Shown: piece by piece, positions 1 to 13,792 of the stretch | Layout of the letters: every line of letters begins with the position of its first letter | Numbering within the stretch: the first letter of the stretch is position 1 | DNA from: Antedon mediterranea | Taxonomy: Eukaryota > Echinodermata > Crinoidea > Comatulida > Antedonidae | Assembly (NCBI RefSeq): GCF_964355755.1 | Contig: NC_092674.1 | Coordinates: 8,249,001 to 8,313,000 of the forward strand | Reading direction: 5' to 3' | DNA length: 64,000 nucleotides | Made by a program: the position numbers and the translations under genes | Notes under the pieces: model-generated | What the model saw: only the letters and a program-made list of their open reading frames with translations | What the model was told of the DNA's origin: nothing | Database searches by the model: none

Positions 1-1017
1 TTCCACGGGTGCTGTGGTTTGGGTATTTTAAATAATAATGTTGGTAGAAAATGTTTAGAATGTATTTTGCTTGAATCAGTGTTCATCTGGTAAATTACAA
101 AATCACGGTTTGGCCAAGCGGTTGTTATCTACACGAACCAGAAAAAGGAAAGAAATGTGTTCACAATGTGTGTGTATACGGTAAGTATAATGTACAAAGC
201 TGAAGATATGTATAGTAAAACAGGTGGACGTTACATAAAAAACCGGCAGCCCGATTAGCAATCCTTAAACTTAAGCGTACCTTCGCTCACAGTTAACTCG
301 AGCGAACTGGAGAAACATATTTGGTTATTATTTTGCGAAGCGCCCTCTTTTTATAAAATAATAAAATGGTAATACATTTCAGAAATCGAAACGTTCTATT
401 GAGTGCATCTCTCTGCATCTAAAGTGGAAAAATCGCGTTCGGATGGGTTATAAAACCAATCAATGCATTGTTCATCAGAGCAGATAAACAAACAGGAGTA
501 ACAGCAACATCCTTGGCAGATGTAAGAACAAAGTTTGCAACAAGTAGGAAGAGTTTAGACAGGGATGCAAGGAGATTATAATACCAGAGGTTAGTAAGTT
601 GGAATGGTGAAGGGTTCATATGAATCCAGCATAGTAGCCCTGTCTACCATTAATAATGACAAAAAAGCCTACATAATGTTTACCAATACAAAAAAACAAA
701 CATGGGCGCGCCAAACGTGATAATGGTTTCATGAGGCCTTGTGCCATATTGTCCTTCAGCAATAACGTAACAAATAGGCCCAAATATTATATTTAGTCTT
801 GAGAAAAATCAACAGAATTTACGAAATAAGTATGTTCCCGATGTTGACTTAATAACAACTTAATTGTGCAGTTAATTTTAGTCTTAATTTTTGAGAACCT
901 AATTGTTATACGACCAACCTATTTAATTAATTACTATAATAAACACAGACAAAAATATCAATCATATCTTTGGAATAAATTAAATATTTGCAATTATACA
1001 TATTTTACAAATCGTCG
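1..1017. other. Downstream flank and 3' UTR region, no gene seen
   Basis: AT-rich sequence beyond the stop of the neuroligin-like gene. Only short open frames on either strand, without recognisable domains. Part of 900..1017 is presumably 3' UTR. Confidence 0.5.
922..927 (-). terminator. Possible poly(A) signal of the neuroligin-like gene
   Basis: ATTAAA on the minus strand about 90 bases past the stop codon. It is a common variant of AATAAA, but such hexamers are frequent in AT-rich DNA. Confidence 0.3.
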
Positions 1018-1666
1018 TCACACGTCCATTTCGTATTCGTTTTTCTCTGCACGGATTTTTGTGGTCGGGGAAACAACATCATTTCCACGACTGTGATTTG
1101 CTAATCGTTCTGCCGCTACTTGTGTCATTAAACGTTCATCCTCAAAACTGCTATCTTTACGCATAGCCCTTGATATCATTGCTTCATTGTATGTGTTGTT
1201 GTTCACCGCTATGTTCCCGCCATATTTCTTCCTATAATGGTGAATGTAGTATATTGCAGATAAAATAGCAAAATTTAATAAAAGAAGGGCGGCCCCTACG
1301 ATGAGAACTATGCTCATTTGAGAACCACCCTTGTTACTGTTTGAAGTTGCCGACGCAACTTTTTCTATTTCGATGACTGGCGTACTAGTTATTGACCGCG
1401 TAGTAACTGATGACGTCATTTGACGCGTAGTTGGTACATTGTTCTCAACTTCATTACCCTCCATATTGTAGCATTTACCAGAAAGTATTTCTGTCACTTT
1501 TGGAATGTAATGTTCCCAAAATGACATTTTATGAAGACGATAAAAATCGTTAACTTTTCGTTTTTGGCCTATATGAAGATACTCTTGATTGGCAACAGTG
1601 TATTTCAACCAATCGTACCTACTATCACCATTTTGTATATCCTGCTCCTTTGGCATATTAGGATTT
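1018..1666 (-). CDS. Neuroligin-like gene, exon 7 (residues 516-731): end of ectodomain, stalk, transmembrane helix, tail
   Basis: The acceptor is acattttag. The exon completes Gly516, then encodes [25 protein letters not shown] and [11 protein letters not shown], matching the neuroligin LHIGLKPRVRDHYR and KVAFWLELVP blocks. A Thr/Ser-rich stalk follows (about 595-629), then a hydrophobic helix ([17 protein letters not shown]) and a basic stop-transfer HHYRKKYG. The tail has about 74 residues, far shorter than vertebrate neuroligin tails, and ends EMDV before TGA. A Met-Asp-Val end could be a class II type PDZ ligand, unlike the class I TTRV of vertebrate neuroligins; this is inference. Confidence 0.9.
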
Positions 1667-4600
1667 CTAAAATGTATAAAAAAAGCAAATGAATACATAA
1701 GATAATTTAGATATTATGATATATAGAACTGTAAGTCGTGGAAATAATTTTACATAACACGAGAGAGCACATTCAGATGCAGCAGGTTTTCCACAGGTTG
1801 TTAAAGCTTGGTTCCCACTAGAACGTAACGCAAGGACGTAAACGCAACGCAAGCGTTTTAACCAATGACAAGCGAAGTTATATGGTCAATTCACTTGCGT
1901 TGCGTTACGTCCTTGTGTTGCGTCGCTAGTGGGAACCACGCTTAAGCAAGGACGCAACGCAGGGACGCAAGTCGCAATTTAGGTGAATTGACCAATCAAA
2001 AGCGATGGATTATTCAAACTATCACTTGTGATTCATCAATACGTTTACGTTGCGGATTTAGGTATACTTTTTCAAATTAGAACATCTCAAAATAATTACC
2101 CTGTTTTCACAAAATTTGTCCAGTGGGTCATTACTGAACGGCTAATCTGAGCCTCTCTCCTTGTGTAGTTATATGCATACACCCCTATGCCACTTGGAAC
2201 CAGTGGAGCACCCAACACGAACGGCAATTCGTCCAGGAATATTGACCCTACAAGACAATAAATATAAACACGTCACAAAAGATAAAAATCATGGAAAAAG
2301 AATTATTATTATACCATAATGCACGGTCCTTACAAACTTTGCACCCAAAGGTCTATAACAATTTGTTATTATTTGTTAGAATATCACAATCTGTTACGAC
2401 GTCCCTTCCATTGATAGCAGCGCCTTGCGAAAAATCCCCTAATATGAAAGGATAATTTGCACCCAAAATTCTTTACGATATAACACTTTATTATAATTTG
2501 TACAAATTGTGTTGTACAATCTGTTACGACGTCCCGTCCATTGATAGCAGCGCCTTGCAAAAAAGCCCCTAATATAAAAGGATATTATTTCTACGCATCT
2601 TGAAGATATGATTATGAATATTGTCAGAAAGTGTCGCGAGACAGTGTTATCGAATCTCAGACAAATATTATTATATTATATATCGTGTATCGACTGGGGA
2701 TATAGAATTACAGCTATCTGATACTGAATATTTGACGTTTATTTTTTATAAATGTGTTTTAAATAGAGTAAAATACAAATCGTCAATATAAAATTAAACT
2801 GGTGAAGTTAATAATATTGAAGTGTAGTTACAAGACTGTTAATTAGATTTCGACTAGTATTAATATATAACGAGATTAATATATTATAAGCCAGAGGGTA
2901 GCGACAACAACGGTTATTTCATAGTTGAGAAATTGATCATGTCTATTGCAAGAGTGCTTACATTCCAATAACCACTGTTAGACTTTATTAATTTCATTTT
3001 TTTTTAAATTCACAATTTAATAACAAAGTTATACAGACAAAAACGTACAATTATAGACATAATATATAATTGTTTTAGGGATGTACTTGTAATGGCAAAT
3101 AATAAGTAATGTTGAAACAGTCGAATGATCCCAACTATTGTAGAAGGCAAGCCTTGTCTCACTGGGACTTTTATTTATTTATTTATTTAACAACATCTTT
3201 ATACAGGATTACACAATCAGGTAAAAGAAAACATGTTTTGCATTGTCATGGTTCTGTGTTAACAAAGTCGGGGTAAAACATTAGGTGTGGGGAAAAAATT
3301 AGATCGATATCTAACTTTGAATGAAGCAATTGTTGGGAATATTTGATTTCAGTTGGTAGGTTATTCCATATTTTAGCGCCTGCAATTTTGAAGGACGAGT
3401 TCATCTCATTCACACCAAAAATACATATGCCTACCTGCCCAGCGTCGTGCAAAGCTAGTCCTCATTCTCGATGCGAAGAAGTAGAGATATCCCACAAGAC
3501 CCGCTTCGTCGAACATTTTAACTGTCTGTATCGCTGGAACAACCCATTGCCTGTCACTTATGAATGACAAGACGTTCTCTGAATACGATGTTGATTCTGC
3601 CGTTGTACCGTCCTCCCAACCAGTATATTCGAAATGAATAGCTTTCTTTATAATATCACTGCCGGAGAAAGACGGTGTTAGTAATAGAATATAGGCCTAC
3701 ATCTGTGTTATCGAATAAAGGCCTGTAAGACCTAAATACTTATCATTAAATTAGGTCCGAGCGGTTAATTTATTTTATTTTATTCAATCGAAACCAACCG
3801 CAATAATTACCAATATTAACCTGCCGTATTTATGATTTTTATTTTCTTAAAAATGTAAAATATTTCAAAATTCAGGTCTTCCACTTATTTACTTGAAGAT
3901 TAGATTTTTAGAGGAGTAGACAAATAAATAATGTTAGGGCCTATACATTTTGAGATTATCGTAGCTGAATATGACACTGTGTAGCCAATAATATAACTAC
4001 TACCCCATGGACTCAATACTGTTAGTATTTACTGCAACAAATACCTATAAAAAATATATTTCTCTTCCTATGGGAGTATTCGGTAACGTCATCGTATAGC
4101 ACTTGACAAACAATATAATAAAGATTATCATTATACATAATGATAGCTTAAGACAACCAAATGTTGTATAAAATAACACAATAATCCACACTATTATATA
4201 TTTTGATTAATGATAGTAATAAAATGTGATAATATTCTAATGTTCATATGCTTTTGTCCCTTAGGTAATTTGTATTTGCGATTAGATTAAATTTTGAATC
4301 TATGTCATTGTGAGAATGTGTTGATGACCATTAAAGTTTAATATGAATGACACTCGTATAGAATTAGGTATTGTAAAGAAACGTTATTCAGTTCACATTC
4401 AAAGAAAACAAAATCAACGTACCAAAATAATAAGAAATAAAGAAACTATAAAAGAAATAAAGAAATTGTAATGAAATCAAAATGGGCAGGATACATAAGA
4501 AGAATAACTAACAATATGTGGGGAAAAGGGAGTCACAGAATGGTAACATCTGACCGAAGAAGAAAAAAAAAGAGGGGTGACATCACAATATATCTAAAAA

Positions 4601-7600
4601 CTTCAAAATAGCCAATAGCATCACATCACACCACACCCCTTTGCCTCAAATGAACCTCAGTAATTAAATACTTTTCAGGAACGAACAACTCTTCGTGACG
4701 TCATGCAAAAACATACCTTACATAATTAGGACTCTAACGCGTCTTATCTTTTGTCCTTTAGGCCATCACTCACTTACTCACAAGGGTGAAATGATTTATT
4801 ATTTTTATTGAATTCCTCAGAAACCTAAATGTGTTTCATAAAGAATTTTAATACATTAGTTCCATTGACTGCGTTCTCGTGTGAGAAATCCTATTGTTTA
4901 GTTTATGGTGCCTCGGAGGTTGCATAATGATAACGTTATTTTTCTATATAACCATTTAAGAAATTTTTTCTCATTATCTTCTCAAATGGTGTGGTAATAA
5001 AATACATTTAAAAAACAATGATGATAATGCATCAATGTATGCGATCGCGTTCAAAGGTAAGCTGAAACTATGACAAAATATTGATAGTATACTTTATTAT
5101 ATTAATTTTATTTAAATGTTTGTATAGTGTCACTGTAGCTTGGCATGCTTCCTACCAATGGAATACCAGTATTCGTATTCACAAATCACGCTTCAATAAG
5201 TACTTAAACACTATAGGCTCTATAGTATTTCAACTTAAGTCAATAATATTGTAAACTTCTTAAATGTTAAAGGTGTCTGAAGACTATGATTGGTGAATAC
5301 GGCCACTGGTCTCGTATCATAATTCACTCAGAGCTCCGATACTGTGTATGCAAATTCAAGATTCAAGAACCGGATATAGGCTGCCCCCTATAGACCAGTA
5401 GCAAACCAAAGCCGGATGTAGCAAACTTTGAATCATATATAAACAACTTTTCTTGATAGTTGAAACTCAGCTAAAGCTACTCCGGAAAGCGACTGCACCG
5501 GGTTTTATTTTGCTATCAAAGACACTATTTAGTTCCAGAACCGGATATAGGTTGCCCCCTAGACCAAATATGTATATTATCTCTATGTAGCCTAATATTC
5601 TCCTATGTTTTCAGCGATTTATAAATATGTAAAAAGGTGTACCGTAGCCTACATATTGACCTACCGAAAGTTTATGCCACTTCCATAGTGGTTTTGTACA
5701 AATCCAAGAAGAATTTCGTCATAATCTTTCGCTAGTATTGCCCCATTTTCGTCTGTTTGTAGCTCAACTAATTCGTACGCATCGCCTTCCGTAAAACCCG
5801 TCATAATGCTAACCTTCCGTACTGTATTACGTATCAGGTTGGCCGGTACGTCCGTAATTATATCTCCGTCTATTACAGGCCCAAAAGCGATGAAATATAA
5901 CGGGGCACGTATATCTTTTTCTGCCAGTAGAAGCTCTTCGAACGGTACATTTCGGAGTTCGTCGATGATGTCGGACTGTGGTTTCTTCTGGCAGCCAAAT
6001 CGTTCTGCTAGGCGGTCAAAGTAGGTAGAAGGTTCGGTAGACATTACCCAGGGAGCCAATGGGGAGCCGCCTTGTGCAATCACACGATGTATAAGGCCTA
6101 TTTAAAAGAAAAACAATAGTGATATATTTAATTCAGACAACCGTTTAATTTGACATCATATGTATAGCATAAACCTTGTACACATTGGATAGAGGAGGCC
6201 ACATGGCAATGGAACCGACGTACATTGGTCAGGACCCTTAAGTTACTGTAAAATACAATGTGTAATGTACATGAACTGTTTATGGATACTGCCTATTGGC
6301 AGAGAGGAAAGCGTAAAGTTGAAACACAACATTGTCTTTTCTATTTAAAATTAAACTTTTACATAAAAATAAACAACATTTGTAGGCTTACCACTTGTGC
6401 GATTGGACAGGGCCAATATCCCAGAGCTAGCTGCACCAGATCCAGCTCCAACTACTGTTACCCTACTTTTATCTCCATTGAATGCTGATATATTATCTTG
6501 TATCCATTGAAGAGCTGCAATTTGGTCTTGTAGTCCATAGTTTCCCTTAGCTGCACCGGTACCAGAACTTAAGAAACCTATAATTGAAGGATTATTCGTG
6601 TGTATAGGTCTAATAAGTACATTATAAGAAAAAAAACCTATAGTATATTCTAGATATTTTAGTTTAGGTTCTAGATAGCGATTCGACGATTCAATATCTG
6701 TTAAAAACTACCCACTTTCCAGGGCTGGCCTTTCTCCATTTAAATTTTTATTTGTTTGCTTTTTAAATTTTTTATTTTACTTATGTCTTTTTACATCATA
6801 TTTTATATTCTTACTATGTATAATGTATATCTTACTCGTCATACTTGATTATGTTTATGTATCTTTTTTGATGGGTGAGCCTTAAAGTTCTTTGAACTTT
6901 TTTACCCACCAGCCACACATTTTTCTTATATATATATATAATGTTTATTGTTACTTATCATATTTATTTTGTGTTGAAAATCAATAAAAACAAAACAAAA
7001 AAAACAAATTGAGAATTCATTTTAGAATATTGAAATGGATGAATTTTCTATAACTCCCACTGTTTTTGGCCTTTTCATGACCGCAAATGTCCTTTTAAAA
7101 ATGTATCTTTTTTATTAAATTTTTTAAAGATGGATTTAAAATAATATTGAAATAAATCTTCCTAACTACCTCTGTCTATGTTACCTACATTCTTATTTAA
7201 AACTTATTTCCTAATGTTAAAATAAATTAAAACACTATGAATAATAGTCACTAATACCAGAACCGGAAATAGCCTGCCCCCTTTTGACCAGTATTAAATC
7301 AAGGATAGATCTCACACGGTAACTCTTCTTTACTTCAATTTATGCAATGACACAGTAACTGCATGCTGTATTCTGTTTAAACAAGTTGTAGCCCATAAAC
7401 ATAAACCGGTAGTAGCTCTGATAATGTATTTATTATGCAAATTAAACACAAATTCCGAAACCGGATATATACTGCCCCCTATAGACCAGTATCAAACCAA
7501 AGCGGGATTATTATTATTTTTAGGAAAATAATAATGAATCATGCTATATTCTTAAAGTAACGAGGCCTACTCCATTCTTAGCATAGATATACTGTACATA

Positions 7601-10600
7601 TTATACTATTGTGATTCTTAGACAGGTTGTATAGTTCATAGTTAGTTAGTTAGTTCATAGTTCATTTTATTTGTCCATACGGAAATTCATGTGACATACA
7701 ATTGCTCAAAGTTAAAAGGTTAATACAATAAAATTACATAGTAACAAAATTCAACGACTTAACAACGATTATTAAAATGTCTAATTGAGTACGAAACAAA
7801 AGAATTAATGAAGCGTTTTGTTCTACAGCGTGTAGCCCTCAAACGCCTTCCAGAACTCAACCACTGAAAATCACTATAGAGTGGATGACTCTCATCTTTC
7901 ATTATGGCGCTCCAAACGGCGATAACTCTGTTATGTACATTAAGAAGTAGTACAGGGATTTTATAGTAATCCCAGCTAGTACTTACCTAATATCCCTAGT
8001 CTGAAATTAACAGTGACGACGATGACACCAGCATAGCCTGCTAGAATACTACCGTTGTATATCGAGCCAGAACCGGATCGAAACTCTCCGTCATGTATAA
8101 AAACCATAACAGGAAATTTGTCGACACCTATGGAAAAATGAATATTTTAGTATATTATTCAGTAAAACTGAAATTGGTGAATACAAAATATACATACTTA
8201 TCATGGGCTCTAGCTATCTTACTTACTCTATGAACCCTTTAGGTTTAGTCATTTACTCGGGTGGTAAGTTCGTTCACTAACCACAAAAGCTAACGATAAT
8301 GGGTTAATAACTAATAAACTTCGAAATGTTTTTTGTAACTTTATAAAACAAAACAATAAAAAATTATTAAAAGGAATAGTAAATTTCTAAACTATACTTG
8401 TGATTTACTGTATTTTACACTTCTAGTTAATAACTTTCAGAACTAAATACCCTCGAATTGAAATACTATTACATTTCGATGAATTTACATCGGTATTCCA
8501 CTTTCCAGAGTTCAATCATCCGCAGGGTTCTACTTCGATCAATAAAAAAACTATCGAATATTCGTACTGTATGACTGCCCTATATTAAATCCCATTTACT
8601 ATAAACTGTATTAGGGTTATGTACTAGAATGCCATTATCTTATTAAGTCATATCACTTGTATTTTAATACATATTTAGGATCACTTCCTTCTCAATAAAG
8701 CATTCTACTTAACAGGCAAAGCGGCAATTATATACACATGCTATTTAGCGCAATATGGATTGTATAAATCGATACCATTAAGACCTTCAATAACGAATCT
8801 TAATTTCCGTAGTTTATTAAGCATTAATATTGATATTAGAATCAATTTAGTAGAATAACAGGCATACGTTTTCATTTGAGTGATATATTAACCACTGAAC
8901 CAGCATGAGCAAACTTTTAGGCCTAATCTCTTTTCTTTTTCATAATTTGTCATAGGCCTACACCAATGTCTCAACGTCTCACACAAAGGTTAAGACTATT
9001 TTAAGCTTCAAAACAATGCCTCATTGGCAAGACACTGTAACCAAATGGAGAGTTGTAAATGGTATAACCAGGGAAGAGTAAGCTTGTTATCTAATAATGT
9101 ACTACAGCACATCCTTTTTGGTAAGGAGTTGAACCTATAAGAAGAATTAAATACTTTATGTCGTTGAATGTTTAGGTGCATCTTACTGGTAAAAACTGAT
9201 ATGTGGTTTCCGTATTGTTTGTCTGATGTCTATTGCTGTTGACAGAAATGAAAGGGGCTAGCTATGTATCATTCATTGTCCTATGTTTGATAAAATTTGG
9301 ATTAAGAATAAGCACACAGAAAAAAACTCAGAAAGCAACAAATAATCACCAATGACTGTATTGAATTTGTATCATTATAATAATATTAGATGCGAAAAAA
9401 TGTTATCATTATAGAAGATTTTACTTCAAACCATAATTCTTCCATGGTGTGAATAACTAGTCACGTATATTTAACCAAATAATCCCTCCGTGATTTAACT
9501 AGCCAATGTAACCCAAGTAAAAGCCTTATTAGCTCATATACGAACTACGTTCTCTTGTTAAAGATACAGTTTCATAACATATTTCAGATAGGCCTACAGT
9601 TTTCACTTGCGAACATAATAATCTTTTAATCGTAAGATGACTGCATGGCACGGCTGTAATGAGGTTATTGCATTCCCATAGTACAGTACCAAACGTGAGT
9701 ACCCCAGCTGAGCTCCAATATAAAAAAAAAAGTTTCATTTTTATGATATACAGTTTCATAACATATTTCAGATAGGCCTACAGTTTTCACTTGCGAACAT
9801 AATAATCGTTTAATCGTAAGATGACTGCACGGCTGTAATAAGGTTATTGTATTTCCATATAATAGTAAATAACGTGAGTACCCCAGCTGAGCTACAGTAT
9901 TAAACAAAGTTTTATTTCTATGATATGGCATCTTTAAATGTGTATTGCAATTTTATACTCTGGCACGTATTGACACTTTCCACGGTTCGCTACACGATAT
10001 TCTCAATGAGAAATCTACGTGATATATTTTTAGTAGCACTTGGCGTACCATACACATTTGTACCTGCCTTGTCTGATATTTATTACCTGTTTAACAGAAT
10101 GTCAATGAGAAAAAGACTATTATATATATTATGTTAACTACTATAACAGAGAATAAAGTTTATTTGTCTTGGCTTATCTAAATTCATTCTATTTTTCAAT
10201 AGTCGTTGTAGTATAACGTAGACCTACTTTGAAGTACACCTTTCAAATCACATAACTTGTCGACACTTATTATATGAGTGTTGTGCTTTGGGTTTTGATT
10301 CACCTTTTTTGCCACAAACGATTATAAGAGCGAGTTTTTTTTATACAACTTTATGACGACGAACACGGTACTCTACTGTATATTGCCGGAAGACTCCCTC
10401 ATTACTGGAAGAGGAGACACGTGTTTACATCAACCGTAAGTTGAAAAGGTATATCAAATGTTTTAATCCAAACACTCGGAAGCAATATTTTTATTAACAT
10501 GCATTCTGTCCTTTGCCGACTAAATGGCAACAGCGGTGTGAGTACGTTGCAAAATGTTCGTTGATAACATTTTTAGATGACGCGATTTTACCTTCGTTAA

Positions 10601-10961
10601 CGCAAAGTATCCACTTAGCTAAGTGGTTGCACTATCAATGACTCAGTAAACACAGAGATTAACACGCTACATCGGAAATTGTACTCTGATGAATTGAGTA
10701 ATGTTTGTACAATGAAATGAATACAGCGCCAGGTAAGGAATACCATGAAAACGTAAACCAAAGTGAACCAACGAAATATTTATACTCTACAAGGCATCAA
10801 CAAAACAAATGTAATTAGATAGTGGAATCAAGAACTAAATAAAATTGATTAACTAAAGATATGTATGCAATTAAGGCATCATCCAAGCAATATGTATAAT
10901 TAAGAGAAAAAAAACACTATACGAAAAACCAAAACCAGCAAAACGTAAAAAAGGTGTCATC

Positions 10962-10994
<33 letters not shown>

Positions 10995-13758
10995 TTAGAT
11001 AGTAAAATCGCATTAAACCAAGTAAGAGCGCAGAAGAAAAAGTAACACTGTCTACACTATCAAACTGTATGTGACCAAAAAATGTGATGTGCCCATATAT
11101 GGACATGATGGTGTCATATCACTACCATATTTGGGCACATCACGCTTTTTTTTGTCAAACTAGTTTTATAATGTAGACAGAGCTTTAGTATGAAAAGTTC
11201 TTGATGTAAAGAAAAGCATAATGGTAAGGAAAATAAAGAAGAAGTCACTACAATTATCTACCCAAATAATATCTCTAAAAAAAAAAGCAGATAATAGAAT
11301 ACGTTCACACGATAAATAGAGACACTGAAAGAAGTAAATTCCGATCTAAAAGTCTTGACTTAAGAGAAGAAGACCATATCAGAGAAATAGTTGATTTTCA
11401 CGCACATTTACCTTGTTTAATTAAATTTCAAATTATCTCGTGAAAACGGTACAACATAATAACATGATGAGCTTCGGTGCCTAGTAACACGAATTAGAAT
11501 CTCATTCATTAGTGCACATAGATGCGCGCAAGATAAACGAGATAACACTACAATCTATCATCAACGTGATACCAATACGACACAATGACAAGTTTCGCTA
11601 GTTCTTCATTATGAAAATGTTGTCTTGTTTGAATGCGACCATTGTTATTTTACAAATAGTAAAGATAAGTATCTGCGCAAATTACATCTATCTAGGCTAT
11701 CATTTCAATAATGTAGGGCAATGAAGGTATAGTTATCCTGAGGGCTGGGGTGACCTAATAATCAACACGAGGGTTACCTACTCTTAATGGGTTTGCAAAA
11801 GGAGAGTTTGAACATATTCATTAAAATGTGCACGCGGAAACGTACTTAGTTAAGAATGGACGAAGGAAATGTAGTAATATAAAACTAAGTAATTGGATAT
11901 TAATAACCTGTGTTGATTATTTTGTTAGTGAAACAAAAGAAGAACAAGATCTTGAACAAAATCAAATTAATCTCATTAAAATTATAATTAATTAGATTCC
12001 GGTCGGTTAACGTTTTTCAAGAATATAATGAGTAGATAAAGAAACAGTGTCACAAATTTGCTAATAAATAACGACAAGTTAGGTATACTACGAGTTATTG
12101 CCAAATTTGGTAAATTACCGTCAAAGTCGCGGATTTCCTCTAAGCGATTTTCCCGCTCAAATCGTAGCGTTTTTAGTCGCGTGGACGCGACTCTATAGTT
12201 CACTATGTCGGTCGGTCGGTCTGTCGGTCTGTCTGTCGGTCCGGTATCACTATGCGTTTTATCACTTTTCTCTACTTTTTGAACTGTTTTGATGTACAGA
12301 CAAGTTTTAACTATGTCGGTCGGTCTGTCGGTCGGTCGGTCGGTCGGTGTGTCAGGTATCACTTTGCGTTTTTCTGTACTTTTTGAACTGTTTTGATGTA
12401 CAGAAAAGTTTTAAAGTACATTACTTTTTGAAAGTTCATTTTTTTCTGAGAGCACACGACTTATGGCTGTTGGCCTTGTTTTTTTATATACGCATAGGCT
12501 ACCTATTCATACTGTATATTTTAAGGCAAATACTTTGTCTCTTATAAATGCGAGAACGTCTTTTTATGTGCCGCTGATTTAAAAGTGATGATTGCATACA
12601 GTTTTACAGTTTACATGTACTATCAAGAAAAAAATATTAGCACAAATTTGTAATTTGTAAATGGGAAAAAATCTCAGAAGCTGAATGTATATTATTTATT
12701 ACAAAAACCTGTACGTAAGTAAAGCGTTATCAAATGTGTTTTAAAACACCACTATCCAATAGTATTGGTAAGCTCATTTCAGATTCATTACTTTAAGTGC
12801 GTATCTTTTTCAAAAAAGGAAAATACTAAACAAACTTATGAAAAATATCACTTGTGCCGATATTCCCCTATCTATAGACAAAATAAACACATTTATAATT
12901 ATGGCATTCTGATGTTGGTTCATTGTGAGGATTTGGAACAATGAACTATACACTAACTATATACTAAATACATTTGATAACTTATTATTGATTTATAAAA
13001 TAATTATTTTCATACATAAATTAAGTTATGAATTATGAGGAAACACTATTATCCGAATTTGTTCAAGTTGTTTATAATTTTAGAATATTAGATAGCCGAG
13101 GAATAAAGGAAAGTGACCAGCCTGGAAATTAATTTAAGCCATCAAATTTGATCACCGCTATGACGTTTGGATTAATTAGTAGAGCTTTAACAAAGCTTAG
13201 GAAAAAATCGTGACTAAAATAAACAAATCGACTAATTCTTTTTCTAAAAAGAGGGAGGAGGGGGGCGGGGAACCTCACCATATATACCTTCATTTATATT
13301 TTCAAAACTACTAATTAAATGTGTTATTTTACGAATATATATATATATATATATTACCGGGCGGTTTAGAATTAATGTTCTATGCCTGATTTGTTTATAT
13401 ATATATATAAGTATCTCTTCGGAGATCCCGCCTCGTGAATAAAAATACTGTAAGATGAGGGCGTATCAATTTGATCTCTGGTGCGCGTGCGTACAACTGA
13501 GGACTAGTGCTGTTCCGCCGTACCACGCCGAGAATGTTAAAGAGTCGCTATCCAATCGAGTTCGAACAATACCATGAAAGCCCCAGTGGTCTAATGGTTA
13601 GGACATCTGCATATCAAGCAGGCGGTCCGAGTTCAAGTCTCGGTTGGGGCGACTTTTTCTCATTCTCACAGATTTCCTCATCTTTATCGTTTCAAATTAA
13701 TTAATTAAATTTCAGTATATTACCGGGCGGTTTAGAATTAATGTTCTATGCCTGATTT

Positions 13759-13792
<34 letters not shown>

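Larger units (their letters stand above)
3659..5664. other. Intron 4 of the neuroligin-like gene
   Basis: Two kilobases of AT-rich sequence between exons 4 and 5. Apart from two copies of the CCGGATATAG repeat (5332..5420 and 5536..5570), I see no exon, RNA gene or element end in it. Confidence 0.6.
6578..7986. other. Intron 2 of the neuroligin-like gene
   Basis: Occupied largely by repeat remnants: a likely LINE 3' tail (6710..7012), two CCGGATATAG repeats (7257 and 7412) and a LINE ORF2 tail (7625..7980). No exon is needed here, because exons 2 and 3 join in frame. Confidence 0.7.

Noticed and set aside
9529-9931. Two similar minus-strand frames that might look like paralogous small genes
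   Set aside because: Their similarity comes from a 183-base tandem duplication of non-coding sequence; no signal peptide, domain or codon pattern.
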